Assembly: GCA_028554755.1 (NCBI GenBank)
Contig: JAPTOF010000007.1
Coordinates: 12,137,001 to 12,201,000 of the forward strand
Direction: 5' to 3'
Length of the DNA: 64,000 bases
Origin: Cordia subcordata
Taxonomy: Eukaryota > Streptophyta > Magnoliopsida > Boraginales > Cordiaceae
In this document: in pieces, positions 37,524 to 50,162 of the stretch
How the letters are laid out: each line of letters opens with the position of its first letter
Numbering within the stretch: the stretch's first letter is position 1
Notes under the pieces: model-generated
What the model was told of the DNA's origin: nothing
What the model saw: only the letters and a program-made list of their open reading frames with translations
Databases searched by the model: none
Position numbers and translations under genes: made by a program

Positions 37524-39295
37524 TGACCACGTCACTATATGGCCAAATAAAATCAATTAAAACAGTCAACAACAAAATATGAAAATTTTCCTCTTTATCA
37601 CGCTAACAAGACTAGAGGGTCAAACCATAGGGAATAAGGAATGCTGTCAGGAACTGAAAAGGAAAAAAGAAAAAACTAAACACCTAAAACTAAAATGCAA
37701 GAATTTAAAATGACTAAACTAAACACTACGAGAGTGACAATTTTTAAATTAAACTAAATCAAAGAGAAAGTAAATAAAGTAAAATAATTAAAAGAAAATC
37801 ACAGAACTCAACCACAAAAATTGAGAGAATTAAATCCATGGAACTTGCGATTCAGGTTGATAGCTAAAAAATTATCCTATTCATGTTCGTCAACTTCAGG
37901 ATTTCTAATTAAGTACTAGGGATCAGGCTACGAGCTCTAATTCACCTATATTAATTAACCAAAGCGATTGATACATAATCTATCTCAATGTCATAAATTA
38001 TCTCTCACTTTTCTTTAATTAATTAATCTCACAGTTTCTAGAAAATTAATTGAGACTATAAAGGCATAGGCTATCTCAGTGGCATAACCTATCTCAATCT
38101 TGAAATAACTAATTAAATCTAGTTCTGTTAATTGATCTATATTCGTACCCTTAAGGACTTACAAGATTCCAATATGGCAAAAGGTCTAAATTCTTGACTA
38201 ACAAAAATTAGCTACAAGTATAACAATGATTAACCAAGAATTTAATAAGCAATAAGCACAAATACGAATAATCAAATAAATCCCAAGAAAATGCGAAACA
38301 TGAATGAAAATAATCACTAACTATCACCCCGAATCATGGGGGGTTATTCATAATTAAATTCAAAGCAAAAATTGAAAAAGAATTGAAACAAGAAAAACTC
38401 ATCGTATTATCCCTAGACAAATAAGTTGATGAAGTACGTTGTCTTCAATTCTCTTCAAGAGCTGCTTCCCAACTTTTTTTTCAATTTAATCTTCTGCAAA
38501 TTCTAAGGTTGAAGTCCTCCTTTTTTTGTTGTGTATTGTGGGTATTTATAATAGTATCAAATTCCTTTTGAAATCCCACTTGGATTAGGAAATCACTCTC
38601 AGTTTTATGCTCTCCTTTGCCAACATTTTTGACTATCTTAAAGGCTGATCTGGGCCAAGCACAAAAAGGGAAAGTTGTATATCTATGAATTAGCTTTCGA
38701 TAACCACAAGAATCACCATATTTGGACATCTATAGCCCGAGTTATGCCCAAAATACAGAAATGTGTCCAGCAGGTGACGGGAATTTTTCAAACACGTTGT
38801 GACTGATTTTGCACCTTGATTCCTCTTGAATTTGGAAAGGTGGTCTTCATAAGAATTGTATCCCTGCCTCTTAGGAGTCCAATGGCTCAAGAATCACATG
38901 ATTTTGACCTCCAAAGTTGGAGTTATGAGCAAAATACCAAAACTAGTCTAACAGTGAAAGCTTTCCAAAAATGAACACTAAGATCACTTTCTATATTCAT
39001 TCACTAATGAATTTATTTGCAAGGCAAAGGTTCCTTGTTTTCTATGAGATATTGATCATCGATCCACATGTTTGAGCCGAATACTTCTCTATGAAATTAG
39101 CCCAACTCAAATTATGATTGATCTTTAACTTCAATTGCCTAGAATCTTCTGTAAATTACTCTTCCAGGCCCCCACAAATTTTTTTCTTCTCTCAAATGAA
39201 ACTAGGTCAAATAATTTGCAAAATAAACCACTTTAAACATTTTGATCCATGTAATTGCATGCAAAATAGTTGAATTTAAATATGACGACATATCA
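37524..39295 (-). mobile_element. 3' LTR of element F
   Basis: It is 1772 bp, with minus-strand start TGATATGTCG and plus-strand end TGACCACGTC. The polypurine tract (minus strand gggtttgggggtg) abuts it at about 39296-39310. Confidence 0.95.
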
Positions 39296-40699
39296 CACCC
39301 CCAAACCCACTCTTTGCTTGTCCTCAAGGAAAGGAAAAATTAAACTCAACAAAAATATGTTATGTTAAGAGTAGTGAGAAGAACAACACAAATAACAGTG
39401 AATCAATAGTGAGATGAAAATCAGGCAGTCAAGTATGCACATGGCATAGCACTTACAAGGCATGTGCCACTCAATTACTCAATTTCAATCATGTAACCTT
39501 CTTTAGCCAATTTAAGCACATCAGGTAATTAACTAGAATAGAAAATTGACTTCACAAAACTTTGTTAGACCTGGAGTCTTCATTTCATAACAAGAGCAAA
39601 GTGTTGTCCCCACAATTTTTTCCACTCATTTTTCCATTTTTTTTCAACTTTTTTCTGCTTTTCACACTTTTCACTTTCCAGAATATAACAGAATAATAAT
39701 TAAATACACATGAATAACAATTGTATCATTTTGACACTTGTTCACACTTTTTCCTTTGACTTTTTCACTTTTCATGTTTTTGCCTTTTAGCTTTTTTTCT
39801 CTCTTTTTTTTTCCCCTCTTTTTTGCTTTTTCTAAGTAGGGAAACACATCAAAGAAAATGATATTACATCAGATCAACACATCAGAGTAGCACTTCAACA
39901 AACTTAAACTAGGTCAAATGTAGGCCAACGAAATCGACTTCTTCTCCCCATTAATCACCCTTATGATTCTTACAGAAAATGACACAACCAAAGCAAGTAA
40001 TGAGGGATTTATAGCAAAGACAAAACAACTGCACCAATCAATTCACTAATAAATCATGCAAGTCTCACTATCAACTCAAAGTCACCTATGCAGTTCAAGC
40101 TCATATGTGCAAAAAAAATTCAAATTTACCCCATTTTTTCACCTTATTGACACGTAATCATAAAAACACATTGTTATTCATTCTCACCCTCACCTGCAAA
40201 CCCAAGTCTTACAATGTCCCCATTGCGAGTAACATTGAACAACAAAAAGGAAAGGGTTAAAACAAGACAACCTGATGGGTAATGCCAATAAGATGATGCG
40301 CTCAACAACAGCTGACAGCTTTTGGACTTACTTGATAGTCCTGCAAAACACATTTTTCCTCACAAATGAGAGCATCTTCTGTTAATGCACAAAAGACAGA
40401 GATAGGAATAATCAATGAGTTTTTTTTTTAAAAAAAATCTTTTTTTGAATTTTTTCATTCTTTTTTTTTTTTGGCCGACCCTATTTACATCCCCATACAA
40501 AGGCTCCGAACTCTGAGAGGCACTTAAGCCGACTCACAAAAATGATAGAAAAACGAGAAATATCATAATAAAATAAAGTTTAAGAAAAACACAAACAAAG
40601 AAATAAAATAAATAAACAATCTACTCAAATATTCTAGGTTGCCTTCTAGAAAGCGCTAAGTTTAACGTCTTCAGCCAGATGGCACATAGCCAAATCTTT
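39296..40699 (-). other. 3' internal non-coding region of element F
   Basis: This stretch lies between the protease stop and the 3' LTR. It has T-rich (A-rich on the element's strand) runs at 39610-39840 and 40415-40475, comparable in position and composition with the A-rich tracts of elements A, B, D and E. No ORF of note. Confidence 0.7.
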
Positions 40700-41530
40700 T
40701 TAACCAAGATCCCTAGAGACTTCTAAACAACCATCCCTATAAGCGTTATGTCCTTCTACATGTGAACCACTATGTGAATGAACTTTTACAGGGATACAAT
40801 TATCCTTAAGCCTTTCATCATCCTCCTTAGTCTCTAATCTCTCTAAACTGTTCACCAAAATATTAATCAAAATTTTAGGCTTTCTATTGCCAAAAGACAC
40901 CTTCATTAGGCCACTTCTACAGTCTATCTTTGCATTAGCTGTGGCCAAGAATGGTCGACCTAAGGTCACAGGTGTATAACTCTGTTTAAGATCTGAATGC
41001 TCAATATCCAAAACAATAAAGTCAACAGGAAATAAGAATTCATCAATTTCAATCAGCATATTTTCCACTATTCCTCTAGGTACCCTAATGGATCTATCTG
41101 TCAATTGAAGTGTAATGGGGGTTTGCTTCATCCCTTTCAGACCTAGTTGCTCGTAGATCACAAAAGGTAAAATATTAACACTAGCACCTAAGTCAAGGAA
41201 TGCTCTATCAATGCGATGCTTACCTAGAATGAATGAAATAGTGAAAGCCCCTGGATCTTTACATTTAGGAGGAGTTAGAGTAGTGAGAATGCTGTTAATC
41301 ACCTCAGCTAGCCTTACCTTCTTAGGAATATGTGCCTGGATCCTATGCTTTTGAGTGCATAAATCTTTCAAGAACTTAGCGTATGCAAAAATCTGTTTAA
41401 TCACTTCCAAGAGAGGCAAATTAATATTCACGTGCTTAAAAGTCTCCAAAATTGCATTTTTCTTAGATTCCTTTTCTTTGTCCCTATCTAAGGCTTGAGG
41501 AAACGGTGCTGTAAGGGCATATTGTGTTTT
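40700..41530 (-). pseudogene. Aspartic protease of element F
   Basis: A 249-residue open frame (41449-40700) with continuous text upstream to 41530. It includes CTQKHRIQAHIPKKVRLAEV, DPGAFTISFILG, then the active site FLDLGASVNILPFVIYEQLG. LQLTDRSIRVPRGIVENML and TLGRPFLATANAKIDCRSGL complete the retropepsin fold. The domain itself has no stop. It is in the same frame as gag, separated only by one TAA at 41531-41533, so gag and protease were probably one polyprotein. The single stop could be decay or, less likely, a readthrough point. Confidence 0.85.
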
Positions 41531-42970
41531 TTATGAAGGAATAGCAATGTCATTTAACTCTCTAGAGTCATTCACACATGCATCATCTATTTTCGCTTTG
41601 TCTTTCATGCTCACTTGCCTATGTGGTGCATTTATATTTATCCCATTATCCACTTCCTTTCCATCCCTAAGCACCATGATTGCATTCGCACGTTCATGTC
41701 TCTTAGGATTCTTTATGATTTTTACAGGTAACCTATCCTCAAGTCTTGCTAATGCACTCGTAATTTGATCCATTTGTGATTCCAACTTTGTTATAGACTG
41801 TGCAGTATTAGCAAATTGACTCATTTGTTGCTCGAGTTTAGCTATGGATTGTGAGTGCAAGTACAACAATTGAGTATGATTATCCAATTTCTGTGAAGTC
41901 TTTAACACTTTATCATCAAAACTAGAACTAAATTGACTAGTAGGCATAGAAGGAGGAGATGGAGGAGGAGCATACCTTGGCCCAAGTTGAAAACTAGGAG
42001 GTCGAGACATACCAAAAAAGTAAGGATGGTTAGGTCTGCCAGGATTGTAAGTATTCACATAAGAAATACTCTGTGCTTGGCCCTGAGCAACATTAACCTA
42101 TTCTTGTACAAATTTCGAAAACTGACTAGCCATAGGACAATTAATCAATGCATGAGTAGGACTATTACATAAAGCACATTGTTTTCCCAAATTTACACCT
42201 ACAGTATGCACTGGTTCCTTTTGTATTGCTAATAACTGATCAAGTTTCCTAGTTATAGCATCAACTCTCAATGCAAGATCATGATTGGGTGCAACATCAT
42301 AGATCCCTTTCTTAACCCCTCTATGCTCAGTACTATGTGCAAAAGATGTATGTTGTTGTGAGTTCTCACTTAAATGCTCAAATACCTCTTAATGAAGCAT
42401 CAACCATTTGTTGATTTCCCTCAGATAAACCATGGTAGAAAGCCTCAACTAATTGCCATTTAGGTAAATCATGATGCGGGCAACTATGCAGTAAGTCATT
42501 AAATCTCTCTTAACTCTCATGTAATGCGTCATTATATTGTTGGATAAAATTTGTGATGGCTTTCCTAATTGAGGTAATCTTAGCCATAGGAAAATATCTT
42601 TCTAAAAATTTACTTTTCAATTAAGCCCATGTGGTAATTTCTCCTGCTTGGAGTGAATGAAGCTAATATTTTGCTTTATCTTTCAAAGAAAAAAGGGAAA
42701 TCCTAAGTTTAAGTGGATCATGATCATTTCCCCTAACTCTAAAAATTGAACATACCTAAGAAATTCATTTAGATGATGGTTGGGATTTTCATTATTAAGG
42801 CCGTAAAATATGGGAAGCATCTGCAAAAAGTGGGGCTTAATTTCAAAAGTGGCATCACCAACATCCGTTGGTGCATTTCTAGGAGGCACATCATAATCCC
42901 CAGGAATAAAGAAGTCCCTAATAGCTCGGGGTTGATTATTAGCCACGTGCAAACAAGACAAATAAGCCAA
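41531..42970 (-). pseudogene. Gag of element F
   Basis: Minus strand from about 42970 (MAYLSCLHVANNQPRAIRDF): the core FEIKPHFLQMLPIFYGLNNE, then after a frameshift near 42720 LHSLQAGEIT and LPKWQLVEAFYHGLSE. Zinc knuckle CALCNSPTHALINC near 42180-42140 keeps C-X2-C-X4-H-X4-C. The last 175 residues (42058-41531) are open: a Pro-rich stretch, then heptad-like LEQQMSQFANTAQSITKLE, likely coiled coil. Stops near 42510, 42390 and 42100 disable it. Confidence 0.85.
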
Positions 42971-43225
42971 CTTAAGTTCACAACTAACGAATTAGACCAA
43001 AATAAAAAGTAAAAAATGACAAGAATAAAAACAACAATAATAATAATAATACGAAAAACTAACTGGCAACTAAATTTCACCAAAAAAACAAAATAAAATA
43101 AATGAATTTCTAAAAATAACCCAAAAATCACTATTAATTTTTTTGGAATTTTTTAAATAAAATAAAATACTAAAAAAATGCAAAAATTGAAAACAATAAA
43201 AAATTCCTAATAATTAGACGCTAAC

Positions 43226-43243
43226 TCCCTGACAATGGCGCCA
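43226..43243 (-). other. Primer-binding site of element F (tRNA-Asp type)
   Basis: On the minus strand tggcgccattgtcaggga lies six bases from the LTR edge. It is a close match to the tRNA-Asp-complementary PBS of Athila-like elements. Confidence 0.9.
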
Positions 43244-43249
43244 AAAATT

Positions 43250-45017
43250 TGACCACGTCGTTGTCTGGCCAAATAAAATCAATTAAAACAGTCAACAACA
43301 AAATATGAAAATTTTCTTCTTTATCACGCTAATGCGACTAGAGGTCGAACCACGGGAAATTGGGATTGCTGTCAAGATTTGAAAAGAAAAAAAAAACTAA
43401 GCACCTAAAACCAAAAAGCAAGAATTCAAAATGACTAAACTAAACACTACAAGAGTGACAATTTTTAAATTAAACTAAATCAAAGAGGAAATTAATAAAA
43501 TAAAATAATTAAAATAAAATCACAGAACTCAACCACAAAAATTACGAGAATTAAATTTATGGAACTTGCGATATAGGGTGATAGCCAGGAAATTGTCCTA
43601 TTCATGTTCGTCAACTTCATGATTTCCAATTAAGCACAAGGGATCAGGCTACAAGCTATAATTCACCTAGATTAATTAATTAAAGCTATTAAGGCATAAT
43701 CTATCTCAATGGCATAAATTATCTCTCACTTATTTTTAATTAATTAATCTCATATATCCTAGAAAATTAATTGAGACTATAAAGGCATAGGCTATCTCAG
43801 TGGCATAACCTATCTTAATCTTGAAACAACTAATTAAATCTAGATTTGTTAATTAATCTATATTCATACCCACAAGAACTTACAAGATTCCTATCTTGAA
43901 AAAAGTATAAATTCTTGACTAACAAAAATTAGCTACAAGCATAACAATGATTAACCAAGAATTTATAAGCAATAAGGACAAATACGAATAATCAAATAAA
44001 TCCCAAGAGAATCTGAAACATGAATAAAAATAATCACTAACTATCACCCCGAATCATGGGGGTTTAGTTCATAATTAAGTTCAAAGAAAAAATTGAAAAA
44101 GAATTGAAACAAGAAAACTCATTGTACTATTCCTAAACAAATAAGTTGATGAAGTACGTTGTCTCCAATTCTCTTCAAGAGCTGCTCCCCAACTTTTTCT
44201 TCAATTTAATGTTCTACAAATTATAAGGTTGAAGTCCTCCTTTTTTTTGTTATGTATTGTAGGTATTTATAATGGTATCAAATTCCTTTTGAAATCCCAC
44301 TTGGATTAGGAAATCACTACTAGTTTTTATGCTCTCCTTTGACCAACGTTTTTGACCATCTTAAAGGCCAATCTGGGCTGAGCTCAAAATAGGAAAGTTG
44401 TAGCTCTATGAATTAACTTTCCATAACCACAAGAATCACCTTATTTGGACCTTTATGACCCAAGTTATGTCCAAAATACCAAAATGTATCCAGCAGGTGA
44501 TGGGAATTTTTCAAACATGTTTTGACTAATTTTGCACCTTGATTCCTCTTGACTTTGGAAAGGTGGTCTTCATAAGAATTGTAGCCCTACCTCTTAGGAG
44601 TCCAATGGCTCAAGAATCACATGATTTTGTTGGTGTTTTGAGCAAAATACTGAAATAGTCTAATAGTGAAAACTTTCCAAAAATGAACACTAAGGTCACT
44701 TTCCATATTCATTCACTAATGAATTTATTTGCAAGAAAGGCTAAGGTTCCTTGTTTTCTATGAGATATTGATCATTGATCAATATATTTGAGCCCAATAC
44801 TACTCTATTAAATTAGCCCAACTCAAATTATAATTGATCTTCAACTTCAATTGCCTAGAATTTTCTGTAAATTGCTCTTGCAAGCCTCCACAAAATCTTT
44901 TCTTCTCTCAAATGAGACTGGGTCAAATAATTTACAAAATAAATCACTTTAATCACTTTGATCTATGTAATTGCATGCAAAATAGTTGAATATATTGCAA
45001 AATATGACGATACATTA
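43250..45017 (-). mobile_element. 5' LTR of element F
   Basis: It is 1768 bp, with plus-strand start TGACCACGTC (LTR end) and outer edge ATTA at 45017, where the minus-strand TG has become TA. Comparison of the two outer edges shows three G/A-type differences in 15 bases. This is the pattern expected from decay of methylated cytosine. Confidence 0.95.
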
Positions 45018-45961
45018 GGGCTACTATGTGGTTCTCTAGACTCAGAAGGACCACTAGGTACAAGCACTACAAAGGCAACTTCTACCCTATTATCCACTAT
45101 CCTACCACTCCTAAGAGTGGTGATGGCCTTTGCTTGGGCCTAAAGGGGATAAGTGGTATTAGTGGAGGAACAAGACTGGACTCTAGGGTTTACGTCTGAT
45201 TGGGAAGGCAATTTCCTAGGGTCTCTAGTGCTCATCTGCATGGCAAACTGTCCTAACGGGGTATCTACCCTAGCCTGATAACTCTCTATCTATCGCCTAC
45301 AACTGGCTAACTCCTGCTGCATCAACTGAAACATCTTCTCAATCCTATCATCATTAGTAGGCTAACTACTAGAAGGAGCAAGGAGTGCTTGTGGCTGAGG
45401 AACACTAGGAAGCCTAGATTGATTGACATTGTAAAACCCTAGAAGATTAGCAAGACGGGGTCCCTACTGGAGTAGGGCCTGGGGATGTGAACCAGACTCA
45501 TACTGACCTTGTCTCCAAGAAAATTTTGGGTTGTCCCTCCAACCTAGATTATATGTGTTCGAGTACAAGTAGTACTCACGAGAATAACCTTGAGTAGCAT
45601 ACACTTGCTCTTTCATGAATTCTGGAAATTGGGATGCTAAAAGGCAAGCTACGGTCTCATGAGATGACTAGGAACACAATGCAAAAACCTCAATATCTAA
45701 AGGGGTGGAGGAAGAACCTATGGAACTCGGCTTATGACCATGAGATGAAAGAGATAATGAAATGAATTGATCTAACTTATTCATCAATGCCTCTACCTTA
45801 GCGGGTAAATCTAAAGAAACTCCAGCCTTACTAACACTTTTCCTATTACCTCCCCAACTAGACCTTTCCATAGCAAAGTTTTGAAAAGAATTTTTGGCCA
45901 TCAACTCCATTTTCTCCCATGCCTCAGTTGGTCTCAAAAGATAGAATCCACCACTGGAGGC
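45018..45961 (-). pseudogene. Gag of element D, N-terminus missing
   Basis: Minus strand from 45961: GGFYLLRPTEAWEKMELMAK, then SSIGSSSTPLD, then a zinc-knuckle relic (ALCS, a stop, then SSHETVAC) in which the first cysteine reads Phe and a stop sits inside the loop. QFPEFMKEQVYATQGYSREY and a Pro/Gln-rich part follow, ending near SGPSESREP where F is inserted. The N-terminal gag core is absent because element E begins at 45962. Confidence 0.85.
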
Positions 45962-48066
45962 TGTGATGTATTTGTTTTGTGTAACATATATTGCATGTAT
46001 ATACTTGTTTTGAGGTGTTTTGAGCTTCATTTAATGTATTAGTATAACATTTAGGTCATACTTGTGCATATTAGGATTTACAAGTTCATAGTTGAAGTTA
46101 GGACTTAAATGCTACACTAATGTGCATTTGTTCCTTGTTTAAGGTATGATTTGGGAAGATAATTGGAGCTTAATTGAGGTTGCTTGAAGTTTGGAACAAA
46201 TCAAAGGGTGTTACAAACATAAAGAAATGAAGAAAATTGCATTAGGAAGTGGCTGGGCGAATGAAGAAGCAACCGAGGCGAAACCGAGCACAACGTAGGC
46301 CAAATTTGGAGCTTGCAACCTAAGAAGGACATGGACAAATTTTTGACATGTTTTAAGGTGAAAAATATGGCTTGGTAGATCCACCATGATGATAAAAAGC
46401 CATAGAAAAAATTGGTGCGCGAATCGGAGCTAAAATAAGCAAGATATGATCATTTTACTATCAAGACCGGTTAGCTTCTATCTAGGCCGGATGACCTAAC
46501 TAGTCGACCGACTAGGTCGACTGGCCGGATCAAAATCTGGGCCAATTTTGGCCAGATGACTTACCCCTAAAGCTAGTCGACCGGCTAGGTCCCCGACTGG
46601 ATGCGTTAACAACTCTATTTAAGCCACTTTTTAGCCATTTTTGAAAGAGAACAACACCCAAATCAAACACCCATTTCCCAAAACCCAAAATCCACCAAAA
46701 ATCACCTCACACACTCACTTATAAACACATTTAACACTTGGAATCAAGGATCCAAGAGGATCAAACACTAGGATTTGGGGCATAGCTCATGGATTGTAAA
46801 TCTTGGCTATGGATAGAAGGGTATCTCTCTTTTATCATAAGTCTAATTATGTTTCATTAGAGCTATGTAGGGTGATTATATCTTGTATTTATGGATTGAT
46901 TATTACTTTTTATTAATGGAAACTTGATGGATTTATGTATATATGCTTTATGCTTAGGGTTTCAAATGCTATTTTACATACATGTCTATGTGTTTGTTGA
47001 AATGCCTCAATGATGTAGCATATGTATATTGAAGTCTATTATGCTATTAACCATCTCTAAATCATTATGCTAGTATGTCTATGTCTTTGTGTGATGATTA
47101 CATGAAATGGGTATGTTTATATACATGTCTATGTGTGTGTTTACATACTTAATAGCATGAATAGCTTTTAGTGTATACATGTCGGGTGCTATAGCTTAAA
47201 TTGGTGTAATCTAACATGTCTATGTGTTTAGAAGTAGAATATTCCAGAGTATTCTCAAATGCCATGCCCTAGATGTGTTTGCTTTGCACTTAAATGTTAA
47301 TACCCGCTATTGTGATGCGATTGATGGTGCAAAACTTGTAACTAGCCTAGGTCGAGTCCCCTTTGGCTTTAAATTTAGCCAATAATTGACCTTAGTTCAC
47401 TTAGGAAGGCTAGTTAGTCCACCCTAACACCCGAGGTTCATAAAGACCACGCCGTAGCTCTTAGTGGGGCAAAGCTTAGGGACGGACTCACACCGAGTCC
47501 TAGGGCCAGATTAGGGAACTAATTAGAGGACTAAGTGCTAGGGTTAGATCAATCTGTACTCACCTAGAATCTTATTGGCTAGCCCTAATTTCTAAGTCAT
47601 AAAGACAGCGTCGTACTGCTAGGCATCGCCCCCTAGGGACGGACCCACACTAAGGCTTAAGGTACCAATTAGGAGGTTAATTATAGGTCTAGATTAAAGC
47701 ACTTAGTATAATCCATCAAGTAACCGTACAAAGACGTAGTAATCACTATAAACAAGACGTAATCACCTTAATCCCCTATTTTCGACATTTGAATCCCCTT
47801 AGATCACTTGATTCCCCTTTCACACATACATCTTTTATTTCCTTGTCCTTAGTTTAGCTTTACTTTTCCAAGCTCCCTTTAAACCAAAAATTCCCAAAAA
47901 GAGTGTAGTTTAGGTCCCAAAATGTAGCTTTTAGGACACGTATAGATTAGAACACCATACACGTTAGGCCTCCCCATGGATTTGACCCCGCACTCGCACA
48001 CACCATACTATACGCGACTTGTGCGCTTGTGGGCTATTTAAGCTTGTGCCACGAGATAGCGTATCA
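45962..48066 (+). mobile_element. 5' LTR of element E
   Basis: It is about 2.1 kb, with start TGTGATGTA (one T fewer than the 3' copy) and end GTATCA. The palindrome cluster at 46470-46600 (ctagtcgaccgactaggtcg) precedes ctatttaag at 46615-46623. The R/U5 part contains a duplicated block of about 180 bp (47360-47520 and 47540-47700), each holding gggacgga plus cacac and a lysine-tRNA-unrelated ctagg motif. Confidence 0.9.
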
Positions 48067-48072
48067 AGTTTT

Positions 48073-48090
48073 TGGCACCATTGCTGGGGA
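48073..48090 (+). other. Primer-binding site of element E (tRNA-Asp type)
   Basis: tggcaccattgctgggga lies six bases after the LTR end. It matches the tRNA-Asp PBS tggcgccgttgccgggga at most positions. Confidence 0.85.
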
Positions 48091-48256
48091 GGCAACTATT
48101 GTTTGGTTTCTTTGTTTTTTGTGTGTCTTAGCTTGTTACGTGTTGTTCTATCTTTTCCTTTCATACTTTCTTTATTCTGAATAATAAAAGTCAAAAATCT
48201 AGAAAAATTTTTATTTGTTGTGATTAGAGAAGAGGAATACTTCTGCTTGATTGAAT

Positions 48257-50162
48257 ATGAATGACCCAAATGCTTCTTGGTGGTCCTTGGCATCTTCTTC
48301 CCCACCACTCGAACGTGTTCCCTTTTCATGTCACATTTGTGGAAGTTTAATGTATCCAACTATTTTCTATCCCCATGAAAATTCCCCATCTAGGGCTAGT
48401 GCTAACTATGACCCCCATAGTCATACATTATTTCATGTATCTTCATTTAGAAATCATGACTCCAGAGATGCATATTCTTGTTATTGCAATCTATGTGGAA
48501 GTCGTGCTCATGATTTCAATATTTGCCTTACCTTCTACCCTTATCCCCGATTGCATGCTACGCCCAATGCCCCTAGGAATCATTTGCCCATGCATGCATC
48601 TTCATTCTATTCTCATGATTCTAGAGAGCAACATCATGCATTTTCATATTAGAGTCAAGATGACTCTTCATTCGGTAGACCTTCATGCATTGAGAGTCCA
48701 TCCTTTACACCATCGTTTCCTACCCACCCTTCCTCCGAGTTTTATGATGATGGTGTTGTTCATGTTCCTTACCAAATTCTTTCCTATCTCAACTCGGAAG
48801 AACTTTCTTCTTTGAGGTCTCTTTCACGTAGTCAAAAGCTTGACTATCTCATATACCTCCACCAATCTAACCAAGAGTGCCTAGATCGTAAAAGGCAACA
48901 AGTTGATAATCAAGATGAGTGCTTGAGGAGAATGGTTGAGAGTGAACAACCCGTGGTTGAAAGTCTCGAGATACCTTTAGAACGGGTTGAAGAGATAGGG
49001 GAGAGACCTAGAGATGAAAGAAATAAGGGTAGAAATGATGATGTATTAGAGAGACAACTAGAAAAAGAGGTTGATGGAGAGATAACATCTTGTAGTGAGG
49101 ATAAGGATGAGCTTAATGACAATTTGGTTCTTGATGACTCTTATGGATATGTTTTCGAAGAAGTAGTACCCCATCCTCCGAAGCTTTCAACATCTTCCAT
49201 TGAATCGTGTGAGCCTTTCCTTTCTCCTCATCCTACATTTCACACATACTTAGAGGTTGAATCTCATGATTATAGTACTCATTTGCATTTTGAGTCCTCA
49301 TTTAGGAGTTTAGGGTATAGACATCCCTTGAGCATTCACGCATCCATGACCCGAAATCCTTTGAGTCCCCGTTGTCCCTTCCATGTGTGTCTACCCCGTA
49401 AGAAGAGCATGATGGTGAGATGACACCTACTAGTGATGAATGTATTGTTGAATTTAAAGAGACTTTAGCTAGTGAAGGTTTAAAGTCATCCATTGGGGGA
49501 AACAAGACATCAATTTTGGAGGTTTTAGATGATAAGTCTCTTGGAGTTAAGAATCATGATGTTGAAAAGACTAGCAACTCTAAGAAGACATATAAAAAAG
49601 AAATTGTTGTGCTTGGAAGAATGATTTATGGGTCTCTTTGGATGTTTGATGATTCATTGATGGAAATAGAGCCCATAAGGATCGAATCCACCCTCATAAA
49701 GAGTTAGAGCAACCTAAGCTTGAACATGTTATATCTTGTTGAGAGGAAGAATGTAGTATTTCATCATCCCTTACCCTTGCCCTTCCTTCTCCGAGAGTCA
49801 TTCCAACCTCCCTTTTTCATTCCGTTGAGTCTCCCTCTTTAGAGCTCACATTTGTGCCTTCATGCATAGAACATTTTCATCTAGGGTTAGAAAGCACGTT
49901 TCCCATGTTGCATGCATTTGACTTATCTTTGACCCATGGGGAGGGTGTGTTCCTAGCCCTTGATTATGAGAAGAAGGTGATGGGATGGCTACTAAGAGAA
50001 CACATAGGGCATGATCTTTCACGCTCATACATGACACCTTCCATACTTATGCACACATTCTCATTTGATGTTTCGGGGTCGGATCTTGAAAAGGGGTGCA
50101 TTGAACATCGATTTCCCCATCATTTGTTGCATGACCCTTTTCCCTCTACTATTTGTGCATAG
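48257..50162 (+). pseudogene. Unknown zinc-knuckle protein of pol-less element E
   Basis: This is the best copy of the family's protein, about 630 codons, with a stop at 48650 and frameshifts near 49400 and 49705. The start is ATG 48257 (MNDPNASWWSLASSSPP). Site one at 48329-48370 reads CHICGSLMYPTIFY (two of four ligands kept). Site two at 48485-48526, CNLCGSRAHDFNIC, is a complete CCHC knuckle. A middle part (48812-49423) has RSQKLDYLIYLHQSNQECLD and an acidic stretch. The C-terminal module (about 49431-49690) has SDECIVEFKETLAS and KKEIVVLGRMIYGSLWMF, related to element B. The end (49854-50162) has LALDYEKKVMGWL. Gag-like RNA binding is inferred from the knuckles; I recognise no catalytic motif. 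Confidence 0.65.

Larger units (their letters stand above)
37524..45017 (-). mobile_element. Element F: gag-protease-only gypsy element nested in D
   Basis: F has two LTRs (37524-39295 and 43250-45017), roughly 90% alike by eye. The 5-bp duplication gggct flanks it (37519-37523 and 45018-45022). PBS, gag, protease and polypurine tract are present on the minus strand. There is no RT, RNase H or integrase: about 1.4 kb of non-coding DNA lies between protease and 3' LTR. F would need proteins from a relative. Its LTR lacks the GTCGAC cluster of the other gypsy LTRs and represents a separate family. Confidence 0.95.
30299..45961 (-). mobile_element. Gypsy element D (Athila-like), minus strand, 5' end deleted
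   Basis: Read on the minus strand: gag (45961-45018), then (after nested element F) protease, RT, RNase H, integrase, 3' region and 3' LTR ending at 30299. The 5' LTR, PBS and gag N-terminus are missing. It is inserted in the post-pol region of copia C. The pol order (RT, RNase H, integrase) and FTDD RT box are gypsy-type. The 3' LTR shares motifs with the other gypsy LTRs. Confidence 0.85.
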
